Positions 9,434 through 17,909 of a DNA stretch of 64,000 bases are shown one piece after another (position 1 is the stretch's first letter; every line of letters starts with the position of its first letter). The translations under genes and the position numbers were made by a program. The DNA is from Aerococcus sp. Group 1 (GTDB taxonomy: Bacteria > Bacillota > Bacilli > Lactobacillales > Aerococcaceae): NCBI RefSeq assembly GCF_000193205.1, contig NC_015278.1, positions 682,001 through 746,000 of the forward strand, written 5' to 3'. Under the pieces are notes generated by a model that did no database searches, was not told where the DNA came from, and was given only the letters and a program-made list of their open reading frames with translations.

Positions 9434-9472
9434 AAAAATCCAAGCGCTGCTTTTATCAGCCTTGGATTTTTT
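9434..9472 (+). terminator. Intrinsic terminator after the DUF4230 gene
   Basis: Arms AAAAATCCAAG and CTTGGATTTTT with a T tail. Confidence 0.8.
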
Positions 9473-9591
9473 ACTTTACAGGGGACCTTTATTTAGATTA
9501 TTCAATTCAGATAAGGAGATTTGCAGACTCGGTCAGGCTTGTCTATACTAAAGCAAGAGGACACAAATTTATAAAAAGGGGAAAATAATTT

Positions 9592-10163
9592 ATGGAAATT
9601 AGACAGTTAAAAATATCGGATACCCAGGCGAGTTACCAGGTGATTAAGGTCATCTTAGAACACTTAGATGAGCCTTTAATTAATGAATATGGTTGGGAGA
9701 CTAGTGGCAAAATTATCGCTCAGGCTATGAAGAAACCCTATTACCGTTACGGATACGCTCATGGCTATGGGGTCTTTGAAGCCGACCAATTAGTCGCTGT
9801 GGCCTATGCTTATCCAGGCGTCTTGGATCCTATTATTGAGAGCCCTCTGGAGACTACCATGCTGGAAATGGGTTATTCCCTTGACCAAATCCCAAGAAGC
9901 TATGCCGAAACAGAAGCCTTAGTGGATGAATTTTACCTGGATTCCTTAGCAACCAAGCAGGGAGAGGAAGGCAAGGGCTATGCCCGTCAACTAATCGCCC
10001 ACCTCGGCCAAGTCGGCCGTGAAAAAATTACCACAAGCTTTCCTTAAATGTGGACTTCCATAACCAACGTGCCTTGACGCTTTACCAACGCCTAGGCTTT
10101 GAAACCATTTCGGAATTGATTATTGGGGGACATCCGCATTATCATATGATTAAGGCCATTTAA
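9592..10163 (+). pseudogene. GNAT acetyltransferase, frameshifted near the 3' end
   Basis: The frame opened at 9592 (MEIRQLKISDTQASY) reads as a GNAT N-acetyltransferase but stops at 10047 just as the final strands begin. Moving to the next frame after the A6 run at 10022-10027 restores the expected ending: KLSLNVDFHNQRALTLYQRLGFE, ending in MIKAI at 10163. One added A gives a complete protein of about 190 residues. GNAT enzymes transfer acetyl from acetyl-CoA to an amine; the substrate is unknown here. The break may be a base-call error or a true mutation, so the gene may well be functional. Confidence 0.8.
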
Positions 10164-10205
10164 GTTTTCTAAGTAGCTCAAATTGTACTTTAAGAAGGTA
10201 AATAA

Positions 10206-10234
10206 TTGAGCCGGGGGCTGAGATTCGTTATAAT
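10206..10234 (+). promoter_or_regulatory. Sigma-A promoter of ppx
   Basis: TTGAGC (10206-10211), 17-base spacer, TATAAT (10229-10234). It lies about 55 bases ahead of the chosen ppx start. Confidence 0.7.
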
Positions 10235-10289
10235 AAAATTGAATTTCAAGGAGAGTCCTTGGCATTTTTATAATAGGAAGGACTATGTC

Positions 10290-11852
10290 ATGTTTCAAGA
10301 GCGAAAAGCGATTATTGATATTGGGTCAAATACCATCCGTCTGGTTATCTACGGGATTGATGACTGGTATAATTTTGAAGAACTTCAAAACGTCAAAGTG
10401 CCGTCACAATTGAGCCAATACCTCATTGAAAAAGATGATAATAAATACATGAGCGATACGGGTATCCAGCGCTTAATCACTGCCTTAGATGACTTTGCAT
10501 CCATTATCAAAAACTTTAAAGTGGATGAAATAAAAGCACTGGCTACGGCAGCCGTCCGGCAATCGGCTAACCAAGAAGAAATTATCAACCGTGTCAAAGA
10601 AAAAACCGGCATCACTATTGGGATTATTTCTGAGGAAGAAGAGGCCCGTTTTGGCCAGTATGCCGTTATGCATGTCATTACTATTCCAGATGCGTTTACT
10701 ATTGATATCGGTGGGGGATCTTGTGAAGTAACCAAGTACCAAGACAAGGCCATGGATACCTTTCATAGCTTTCCCTTCGGTGTGGTCTATATTCGTGAAC
10801 GTTTTTTTAAGAATAAGGACCATAATGATGAAGATGCTATTGAAGCGGCTAGGGATTATATCCGCAGTCAATTTAAGCAAGAATCCTGGCTCAAGAAGGC
10901 TAAGTTGCCTTTAATTGGGATTGGGGGCTCAGTCCGTAATGTGGCCGAAATGCATCAGCGCATGCATAATTACCCAATTGCGGGACTCCACGGTTATCAG
11001 ATGACTTTAGATGATTTAGAAGAAACCTTGGATATGGTTTTAGATACCAAGCCTAAGGATTTGGATGATATTGAAGGCTTGAGTACTGAGCGGACGGATT
11101 TGATCGTACCGGCTTTGATTGCCTTTATTGAACTCTTCAAATTGTCGAAGGCGAAAAATTTCACAGTGTCTACCCAAGGTTTGCGGGAAGGGATTATCTT
11201 AGAGGATATTAATAAGAATTATAATACCCCGATTGATACCCAGCTTATCCGCCTGCGTTCTACCAGAAAAATTGCCCATGACCTGCCCTTTAACTCAGCG
11301 GGTACCCAGCAACACGTTGATCTTTGTTTGAGTCTCTACCAACAAATGTGTGATTTGGATCAATTTACTTTTGACGATGAAGAAAGAGAAATGATCGAAT
11401 TTGCGGCCTACCTCTATCGCTTTGCTAGTTTTGTCAGTCGGGAGGCCGATTCCCAACACACCTTTTATCTGCTCTCTAACACCAATCTCCTAGGCTTTTC
11501 TCATTTGGACCGGGTGCGTTTAGCGCTCTTGAGTTCCTATAAGAACCGGTCGCTCTTCCAACTTTATATGACTAATTTTAAGGATTGGTTTAGTGAGGAA
11601 GAAGAAGACCACTTAATGAAAGTGGGCGGAATGATTCGCTTTGCCCAAGCCTTAAATTACTCCAAAACTGATCCAGTCAAAAAATTACGCTTAGAACGTG
11701 ATGAAGATGACAATTACTTGTTGAAAATCTACCATACAGAGCCTATAATTACCGAAAAATACCGGGCCAACCGCCATAAGAAACATCTCAGCCGGGCCTT
11801 GGATGGAAGCTTAAGTTTAGAGTTTATCCCCCTGGATAGTCTTGATGAATAA
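10290..11852 (+). CDS. ppx: Ppx/GppA-family exopolyphosphatase
   Basis: A 520-residue enzyme of the actin-like phosphotransferase fold. Phosphate-binding motifs are IDIGSNTIRLVIY at the N terminus, TIDIGGGSCEVTKY near residue 135 and IGIGGSVRNVA near 210. The C-terminal half is the helical HD-like domain of long Ppx proteins. It releases orthophosphate from the ends of inorganic polyphosphate, or cleaves pppGpp in some members. The ATG at 10290 is preferred because AGGAAGGA sits seven bases upstream; the longer in-frame start at 10206 falls on the -35 box of the promoter. It is immediately followed by ppk, so making and breaking polyphosphate are encoded together. Confidence 0.93.
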   Translation: MFQERKAIIDIGSNTIRLVIYGIDDWYNFEELQNVKVPSQLSQYLIEKDDNKYMSDTGIQRLITALDDFASIIKNFKVDEIKALATAAVRQSANQEEIINRVKEKTGITIGIISEEEEARFGQYAVMHVITIPDAFTIDIGGGSCEVTKYQDKAMDTFHSFPFGVVYIRERFFKNKDHNDEDAIEAARDYIRSQFKQESWLKKAKLPLIGIGGSVRNVAEMHQRMHNYPIAGLHGYQMTLDDLEETLDMVLDTKPKDLDDIEGLSTERTDLIVPALIAFIELFKLSKAKNFTVSTQGLREGIILEDINKNYNTPIDTQLIRLRSTRKIAHDLPFNSAGTQQHVDLCLSLYQQMCDLDQFTFDDEEREMIEFAAYLYRFASFVSREADSQHTFYLLSNTNLLGFSHLDRVRLALLSSYKNRSLFQLYMTNFKDWFSEEEEDHLMKVGGMIRFAQALNYSKTDPVKKLRLERDEDDNYLLKIYHTEPIITEKYRANRHKKHLSRALDGSLSLEFIPLDSLDE

Positions 11853-12000
11853 GTGTTAAAAGTTAATTTTAATTGAATAGACTAATCCTGGCTGGTTAAC
11901 TTGCTTACTGGCGTCTAATCATCGATTTGACACATAATTTCTATCTGTTTTTATCGACATTGTCGTATTACTTGTGCATTAAAATGGAGGAGAGTGCAGT

Positions 12001-14196
12001 ATGTCAACCACTAGCAATAATCAAAAAAATACCCAATCCTTGCAGGCTGAAAACTCAGCTGCTCATTATTATTATAATCGGGAGCTGAGTTGGTTAGATT
12101 TTAACTATCGTTGCGTTGAAGAAGCCAGTGATCCCAACAATCCCTTGTTAGAACAATTAAACTTTTTAGGGATTGTCAGCTCTAACTTAGATGAGTTTAT
12201 TATGGTTCGCTTTGCAGGGGTTTATAATCAATACCTTGATGGCGTTCAAGTGGCTGAAAACAAAACCCAAATGTCACCTAAGCAGTTAATGCAAGGTATT
12301 CATGAGCGTAATGCGCGAAATGTGGAAGCCCAATATGCCCGCTACCACGACATGGTAGAATTGTTGGATGAAAAGGGTTACCACCTTAAATCAGTAGCTG
12401 ATCTCAATGAAGCTCAAAAAGCACAAGTAAAAGAGCAGTTTGAAGAACTGATTTTGCCCACCTTAACGGCTATTGGTATTGATGCCTACCGACCTTTCCC
12501 ACATTTAAAAAATCATGCCTTGAATATTTTAGTGGAATTAGAGAAGAATCAGAATTCCTATATTGCTGTTGTTCCTATTCCAACCCTACTCAAGCGTTAT
12601 CTCACTTTAGATGACGGTGAGGGGAAGGCCTATGTTTTAGTAGAAGATGTCGTCATCCATGGACTAAATGCACTCTTCAAGGGTTACACCATTAAACGTC
12701 GGATTCCATTTCGGATTGCCCGGAACGCGGACTTTGAATTAAATGAAGATGATGTCATGGACCTCTTGGACGTGATGGAAGACCATGTTAAAAACAGACT
12801 ACACGGGAAAACCGTTCGGATTGAATGGGATACCCGCTGGGAGAGTCCAAATGATCACAATAATGAAGATTTCTTAGCAACCGTACAACCTTATTTGAAG
12901 GTGCCAGAGGAAGGCCTTTATCCTATTAACGGCCCCCTTGATTTGACCTTCTTATTTGACCTGGTTGATGATATCAGTGAAGACCACCCTGAATGGAAGT
13001 ATCCCGATTTTGAACCGGTAGAATACCCCAACTACCATGGCGAAAATCTCTACCAATTAACCAGAAAGGGCGATCTATTCTTCCACCATCCTTACGACTC
13101 TTTCAAACCGATCTTATCCTTTGTCGACCATGCTGCCTCAGATCCAAAAACAGTAGCTATCAAGATGACCCTCTACCGGGTATCCAAGCATTCGCCAATT
13201 GTCAAATCCTTGAAAAAGGCCGCGGAAAATGGTAAGGAAGTTACGGTCTTGGTGGAACTGAAGGCCCGCTTTGACGAAGAGAATAATGTCCACTGGGCTA
13301 GAGAACTCGAAGAAGCTGGCTGTCATGTCCTTTATGGTTTAAGTGAACTCAAAACTCACAGTAAAATTACCCTGGTGGTGAGACGGGAAGCCGGAAAAAT
13401 CCAACGTTACATCCACCTAGGAACCGGAAACTACAACGACAAAACCGCTAAACAATACACGGATATGGGGATACTGTCGACTAATGAAGCTCTGACCAGT
13501 GATGGGTCCAAGTTCTTTAACTTCCTAAGTGGTTATAGTGAAGTGCCGGATTATGAGGCTCTCCATGTTTCGCCTTTTGCCATTCGTGACTCCCTGACGG
13601 ATTACATTGATGAAGAGATTGAAAATCAGAAGAAATACGGCAATGGACGTATTATTGCTAAGATGAACTCCTTGACCGATAAACCCCTCATCAAAAAACT
13701 CTATGAAGCGAGTCAGGCCGGAGTACAAATTGATCTGATTATCCGGGGAATTTGTTGTTTACGTCCCCAAGTTGAAGGTCTATCAGAAAATATTCGGGTG
13801 CGCTCGATCGTGGGCCGCTTCTTGGAACACAGTCGGATTTACTACTTCTACCGTAACGGTCAAAAACATGTTTTCCTTTCTTCTGCAGATATGATGACCA
13901 GAAACATGATTCGCCGGGTAGAAATTGAGTTTCCAATTATTGACCAAGACATTGAAGCTCAAATTATTCATTTCTTAGAAGTGGAATTAGCCGATAACCA
14001 AAAAGCTAGAGAATTAGGGAGCGATGGCATTTATCGTCATGTCAAATCCGGCGATAAGCCTATCAATTCCCAAGAACAAATGATGCAGGAAGCTGAAAGT
14101 CGCCGGAATGAGAGTGTCATGCGCATTACCCCGTCTTCACCAAATTTTTTCAAGCGGATGACTCGCTTTTTAACTAACCGGCATAAAGACGATTAA
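12001..14196 (+). CDS. ppk: Polyphosphate kinase 1
   Basis: A 731-residue enzyme that moves the gamma phosphate of ATP onto a growing polyphosphate chain, reversibly. The N-terminal domain (YYNRELSWLDFNYRCVEEA), a head domain and two phospholipase-D-like catalytic domains are present. The autophosphorylated histidine is expected in ELKTHSK (about residue 450) and the second conserved His in FLEHSRIYYF (about 608). The length is typical. SD ATGGAGGAGAG lies upstream. The gene follows ppx by about 150 bases. Confidence 0.97.
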   Translation: MSTTSNNQKNTQSLQAENSAAHYYYNRELSWLDFNYRCVEEASDPNNPLLEQLNFLGIVSSNLDEFIMVRFAGVYNQYLDGVQVAENKTQMSPKQLMQGIHERNARNVEAQYARYHDMVELLDEKGYHLKSVADLNEAQKAQVKEQFEELILPTLTAIGIDAYRPFPHLKNHALNILVELEKNQNSYIAVVPIPTLLKRYLTLDDGEGKAYVLVEDVVIHGLNALFKGYTIKRRIPFRIARNADFELNEDDVMDLLDVMEDHVKNRLHGKTVRIEWDTRWESPNDHNNEDFLATVQPYLKVPEEGLYPINGPLDLTFLFDLVDDISEDHPEWKYPDFEPVEYPNYHGENLYQLTRKGDLFFHHPYDSFKPILSFVDHAASDPKTVAIKMTLYRVSKHSPIVKSLKKAAENGKEVTVLVELKARFDEENNVHWARELEEAGCHVLYGLSELKTHSKITLVVRREAGKIQRYIHLGTGNYNDKTAKQYTDMGILSTNEALTSDGSKFFNFLSGYSEVPDYEALHVSPFAIRDSLTDYIDEEIENQKKYGNGRIIAKMNSLTDKPLIKKLYEASQAGVQIDLIIRGICCLRPQVEGLSENIRVRSIVGRFLEHSRIYYFYRNGQKHVFLSSADMMTRNMIRRVEIEFPIIDQDIEAQIIHFLEVELADNQKARELGSDGIYRHVKSGDKPINSQEQMMQEAESRRNESVMRITPSSPNFFKRMTRFLTNRHKDD

Positions 14197-14205
14197 AAGA
14201 GATAA

Positions 14206-14282
14206 TTAAAAACACTTGCCAATACCACAGGATGGTCTAGCCAGGCTGTGACTAGATGTGGAAATCGGGCAAGTGTTTTTAT
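14206..14282 (+). terminator. Intrinsic terminator after ppk
   Basis: AAACACTTGCC pairs with GGCAAGTGTTTT; inside, CCACA pairs with TGTGG and TCTAG with CTAGA, giving an extended hairpin. It lies between convergent genes. Confidence 0.85.
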
Positions 14283-14293
14283 TATGGAAATAA

Positions 14294-14839
14294 TTATTTT
14301 AATTGGTCATTGTAGTGGGCACGTTCGCCTCCAATGAATTTCGGACGGGTGCGGGCAGCGTTGACCCAGGCAGAACCAATCCGGTGGTTTTCTAAGCGCA
14401 GGGGAACAGCCACTGGCTTGAGGTGCATACCAATCAAGGTGTTTCCAATATCAATCCCTGCATCGGCTTGAATCTCTTCAATAACGATTGGATCTTGGAA
14501 GGCTTGGTAAGCAGCGGTGGAAAATGACCCGCCCGCCTTTGGTTGGGGGACCACATTCACTGTGGGAGCAAAAGGACGGGCTTCGCGTTCAGTGACAATG
14601 GCCCGGTTAAGGTGCTCACAACATTGGCTGGCTAGGTATATTCCGGCTTGGTCTAAGCTTTGGTGGATGGCGTCAAAGACCGCTTTTCCAATCTCGGGTT
14701 GGGAGTCCGTCCCAATTTTCTCTCCCATAATTTCACTAGTGGAGCAACCAACCACTACGGTCATTCCGGACTTTAGCTGAGCCTTATCGATTAGTTCTTC
14801 AATCAGCTTTCGTGCTTGTGCTTGCACTTCTTCTTTCAT
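14294..14839 (-). CDS. UPF0340 (YwlG-like) family protein
   Basis: A 181-residue protein of the UPF0340 family (B. subtilis YwlG; TIGR01440 type). Diagnostic stretches are GMTVVVGCSTSEIMGEKIGT, YLASQCCEHLNRAIVTEREA and DAGIDIGNTLIGMHLKPVAVPLR. The cysteines and the QCCEHLNRA segment are conserved in the family. The function is unknown. It is convergent with ppk and divergent from tsaE. A ribosome binding site (AAGGGATT) lies ahead of the start. Confidence 0.9.
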   Translation of the reverse strand: MKEEVQAQARKLIEELIDKAQLKSGMTVVVGCSTSEIMGEKIGTDSQPEIGKAVFDAIHQSLDQAGIYLASQCCEHLNRAIVTEREARPFAPTVNVVPQPKAGGSFSTAAYQAFQDPIVIEEIQADAGIDIGNTLIGMHLKPVAVPLRLENHRIGSAWVNAARTRPKFIGGERAHYNDQLK

Positions 14840-15035
14840 GTTAATCCCTTCTTTGTACTTAGTTTACGCCTATTATAGCAAAAACGATAAGGATTAAGCT
14901 TAGAATATGCTGGGGAGCTGACTGCCGTGAATAAGATTGGTCCATAAGCGATGAAAAACTAGGCAGCTTTTGTTTACCATGCTAAAATGGAAGGGAGTCT
15001 ATGAAAAAAAGACAAGAGAGTATTGAGGTGAAAGC

Positions 15036-15503
15036 ATGTCAGAGATCAAATGGCATAACGAAAAGGATACCGAGAAAACCGCCCAAAAATTAGCCGACTT
15101 GGTTCAAGCAGGGGATGTTATCTGCCTAGAAGGAGGTCTAGGAGCGGGTAAGACTACCTTTACGGGATACTTTGCCCATGCTTTAGGGATTAATAAGGCG
15201 ATTAAGAGTCCGACATTTACCATTATGCGCGAATATCAAATGGGTCGGCTACCCTTATACCATATGGACGCTTACCGTTTAGAGGAAACGGGAGCTGAAG
15301 GTTTGGGGATTGAAGAATACCTAGAGGGCGATGGGGTCACTGTGATTGAATGGCCCCAGTTCATTAAGGAAGACTTAGAAACGCCTTACCTGTGGCTGAC
15401 TATTCATAAGGAATCGGCTACCGAGCGTCGGATTAGCTTAGCATATAATGGTGGGCGCGGTAAGGAATTAGCAACAGAATTATTAGAAAGTTTGACAGAA
15501 TAA
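15036..15503 (+). CDS. tsaE: tRNA threonylcarbamoyladenosine biosynthesis ATPase TsaE
   Basis: A 155-residue P-loop ATPase needed with TsaB, TsaC and TsaD to form t6A37 on ANN-decoding tRNAs. The Walker A is GGLGAGKTT (about residues 33-41); SPTFTIMREY and YHMDAYRLEETGAEGLGIEEYL are family hallmarks, and VIEWPQF follows. The length is typical. It is followed after two bases by a GNAT acetyltransferase gene, an arrangement often seen in Lactobacillales, so the two are co-transcribed. Confidence 0.96.
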   Translation: MSEIKWHNEKDTEKTAQKLADLVQAGDVICLEGGLGAGKTTFTGYFAHALGINKAIKSPTFTIMREYQMGRLPLYHMDAYRLEETGAEGLGIEEYLEGDGVTVIEWPQFIKEDLETPYLWLTIHKESATERRISLAYNGGRGKELATELLESLTE

Positions 15504-15505
15504 GC

Positions 15506-16075
15506 ATGAAACGTGAAGAAATACAAATTACTTTAGTAGACGCAGAACAAAAACATGCCAAGGCCCTATTAGACTTTTACAAAAAAGTGGGCGGCGAGTC
15601 TGATTTTCTCAGCTTTACTTCCCAAGGCCTCGGTATCAACCAGGAACAAGAACAAAGGTATTTAAAGAGCATCCAAGAAAGCTTGAATAACCGCGTTCTG
15701 ATTGCCTTATTAGATGATGAAATTATCGGAGTCGCTTCAATCGGGGCCCCAGAAGGTTCCAAGGAAGAGCATGTGGGTGAATTGGGCATTTCTATCCTCA
15801 GACGCTTTTGGAGTCTAGGTCTGAGCCATGTCTTGATGGAAGACATGCTAGGCTGGGCCAAAGAAAGCCCTATCTTGCGCTATATCCGCCTGGAAGTGAA
15901 TGTCAATAATGTTCGGGCCATTAAGCTGTATGAGAAATTTCATTTTGAAGAGCTGGGACGTATTCCTGGAGGGCAATATGCCCAAGGTCAATTCCAAGAC
16001 ACCCTCATCATGGGTTTAAGTGCTTTAAATGACCAACAAGATGACGACGACTCGTCTGTAAGTGAAGAAGACTAA
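15506..16075 (+). CDS. GNAT-family N-acetyltransferase
   Basis: A 189-residue acetyltransferase of the RimJ/RimL-like type. The fold signature is VGELGISILRRFWSLGLSHVLMEDML (acetyl-CoA-binding strand and helix) and LEVNVNNVRAIKLYEKFHFEELGR at the end. The acidic tail (DDDDSSVSEED) is unusual but compositionally simple. It is coupled to tsaE. The substrate is unknown; the position does not prove an RNA-modification role. Confidence 0.85.
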   Translation: MKREEIQITLVDAEQKHAKALLDFYKKVGGESDFLSFTSQGLGINQEQEQRYLKSIQESLNNRVLIALLDDEIIGVASIGAPEGSKEEHVGELGISILRRFWSLGLSHVLMEDMLGWAKESPILRYIRLEVNVNNVRAIKLYEKFHFEELGRIPGGQYAQGQFQDTLIMGLSALNDQQDDDDSSVSEED

Positions 16076-16085
16076 TGATTAAATA

Positions 16086-16175
16086 AGAAAAAGAGTTGCC
16101 AGTAATATAGTGACGCTCAACAGTCGAAGTCGTCGTCCAAAGCTTGGGGTCACTATATAAGGGCAGCTCTTTTTA
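16086..16175 (+). terminator. Intrinsic terminator after tsaE-GNAT
   Basis: AAAAAGAGTTGCC pairs with GGCAGCTCTTTTT, and inside ATAGTGAC pairs with GTCACTAT, giving a long two-part stem. Confidence 0.85.
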
Positions 16176-16198
16176 AGTACAAACTATCTAATCAAAAA

Positions 16199-16312
16199 CG
16201 TGCTCCAAGCGCAGAGCAAGCGTCCGCTTCAGAAAATGGCGACAAATTCTCTTTGAGAATTTTTACGTCTTTTTCTTCCAGCGGTCTTGCTCTTTGGTGC
16301 GCTTGTCGCACT
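16199..16312 (-). repeat. Structured intergenic repeat, copy C
   Basis: Read on the minus strand it starts GTGCGACAAGCGCACC and ends GCGCTTGGAGCACG. The outer arms CAAGCGC and AAGAGCAAG pair with CTTGCTCT and GCGCTTG. The core CCGCTGGAAGAAAA pairs with TTTTCTGAAGCGG around a hairpin AAATTCTC/GAGAATTT. This short form has no CTATAGCTGT hairpin. In its own orientation it starts just past the stop of the 79-residue membrane protein gene. Confidence 0.76.
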
Positions 16313-16320
16313 CTCAATTT

Positions 16321-16560
16321 TTACGACATCCAAAAGACATAGACCATAATGGCTAGCAGGAAGAGGTTAATAGCAACCAGGGTCCACTTGAGGCCGGTCT
16401 TCTTCTCGTTAAGAGCAAAGACAGCGGCGACAATGGGGAGCAAGTGGCCTAAGAAGAGGTGGTAGCCAGTTAGCTGGTCGGCGGGCTTTTGCAGTTGGTA
16501 GGTAGCGTAGATTAAACTCAAGGCTGTCATAAGTAAGGCTTGACGACGTGATTTGTTCAT
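16321..16560 (-). CDS. Small membrane protein, unknown function
   Basis: A 79-residue protein with a basic start (MNKSRRQ) and about three hydrophobic segments (roughly residues 8-20, 33-48 and 58-78). AAAGGAAAATTTC precedes the ATG, so it has a fair ribosome binding site. No family was recognised. It is transcribed divergently from murB and its 3' end abuts repeat copy C. Confidence 0.6.
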   Translation of the reverse strand: MNKSRRQALLMTALSLIYATYQLQKPADQLTGYHLFLGHLLPIVAAVFALNEKKTGLKWTLVAINLFLLAIMVYVFWMS

Positions 16561-16730
16561 GAAATTTTCCTTTCTGGTAAATCGTTAATGATGGCTAGGA
16601 TAAGAAAAGCTTAAAAGTCCTTTTTGGGCTAAATTTAAAGACTATTTTATGCTATCATAACATTTGTGATAAGAGTAAGGATTTCACCTAAAAATAACTT
16701 ACTCTGATTAAGTAGAAGCGAGGAATACAG

Positions 16731-17636
16731 ATGGATTTTCAAGCCTTTATCGATGCTTTTAGCCCTGAACATATTAAAATCAATGAGCCGCTGAAGCACT
16801 ATGCCTATACGAAAACCGGCGGCCCGGCTGATCTCTTGGTCTTTCCCCAAAGTAGCCAGGAACTCCAATCCATGATTAAAAAGGCCAATGAACTCCAGCT
16901 GCCCTTTATGGTGATGGGAAATTCCAGTAATGTCATCGTCCGTGATGGTGGTATTGAAGGGATCGTCTTTATGCTGACCCAAATGGCATCCATTGAAGTG
17001 AAAGATCACCAGGTCTTCGCTGAGGCGGGGGCGCGAATTATTGACGTGACCCGGGCTGCTCGTGATGCGGCTTTAACGGGACTGGAATTTGCTTGCGGGA
17101 TCCCTGGTAGTGTTGGGGGAGCGATCTATATGAATGCTGGGGCCTATGATGGCGAGATTAAGGATCTTCCCTTAAGTGTCCAAGTGGTCGATAAGTTTGG
17201 TGACTTAAAGACTTATACCAACGAAGAATTACAATTTTCCTACCGCCACAGTATTATCCAAGATAATGGCGACTGTGTCGTCAGTGTGGTCTTTGACCTC
17301 AAACCGGGTGACTATGACCAAATTAAGGGGAGAATGGACCACTTAACCCAACTTCGCGAATCCAAGCAACCCCTCGACTTGCCTTCTTGTGGTAGTGTCT
17401 TTAAGCGGCCCAAGGGGCACTTTACCGGCCAACTCGTTCAAGCAGCTAATCTGCAAGGTTATACGGTTGGTGGCGCCCAAGTGTCGAAAAAACATGCTGG
17501 TTTTATTGTAAATATTGATCATGCCACCGCTGCTGATTATCTGGCCGTCATCCACCACGTCCAAGAAGTGATCAAAAAAGAATTCGATGTAAGCTTAGAA
17601 ACCGAAGTTCGAATTATTGGTCGCGATCCCAAGTAA
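16731..17636 (+). CDS. murB: UDP-N-acetylenolpyruvoylglucosamine reductase
   Basis: A 301-residue FAD enzyme that reduces UDP-GlcNAc-enolpyruvate to UDP-MurNAc in peptidoglycan precursor synthesis. The FAD-binding domain has KTGGPADLLVFPQ and MGNSSNVIVRDGGIEGIV; GLEFACGIPGSVGGAIYMNAGAYDGEI is the substrate region, with YRHSII downstream. The catalytic Ser is in PSCGSVFKRP, and the last active-site Glu is in ETEVRIIGR. The architecture is the type II form typical of Gram-positives. It is a single-gene unit. Confidence 0.97.
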   Translation: MDFQAFIDAFSPEHIKINEPLKHYAYTKTGGPADLLVFPQSSQELQSMIKKANELQLPFMVMGNSSNVIVRDGGIEGIVFMLTQMASIEVKDHQVFAEAGARIIDVTRAARDAALTGLEFACGIPGSVGGAIYMNAGAYDGEIKDLPLSVQVVDKFGDLKTYTNEELQFSYRHSIIQDNGDCVVSVVFDLKPGDYDQIKGRMDHLTQLRESKQPLDLPSCGSVFKRPKGHFTGQLVQAANLQGYTVGGAQVSKKHAGFIVNIDHATAADYLAVIHHVQEVIKKEFDVSLETEVRIIGRDPK

Positions 17637-17686
17637 GCCTATCTGGCGACCAGAGATGGGATAAAAGGAATAATATATTAAGGATG

Positions 17687-17718
17687 AGCTCTAGTGGATA
17701 TGCCCTAGGGCTTTTTTT
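17687..17718 (+). terminator. Intrinsic terminator after murB
   Basis: AGCTCTAG pairs with CTAGGGCT (one mismatch), followed by seven T. Confidence 0.7.
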
Positions 17719-17747
17719 CATATAATCGTGAAAATCATGGAGATATT

Positions 17748-17761
17748 TGTAAGCGCTTGAA
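17748..17761. promoter_or_regulatory. cre-like CcpA site
   Basis: TGTAAGCGCTTGAA matches the catabolite-responsive-element consensus at all but one position. It lies about 160 bases ahead of the duplicated ABC ATPase gene, so that gene may be under carbon catabolite control. Confidence 0.5.
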
Positions 17762-17909
17762 ATCCTTTTATTGGTGCTTTTTACCTGGCATAGTTAAAAT
17801 AGTATTATACAAAATAAATTTTAGGGATTTTTCATAAAATATTAGGCTAAGTCCAGCTTTTGTGCTATATTTATTAGAATGATACTAGTTTATAAGAGGA
17901 GGAGTCAGC

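Noticed and set aside
16086..16175. Long hairpin after tsaE-GNAT as another copy of the repeat family
   Set aside because: It lacks the GTGYGACA, CCGCT and GGARCACG anchors and has a normal terminator T run.
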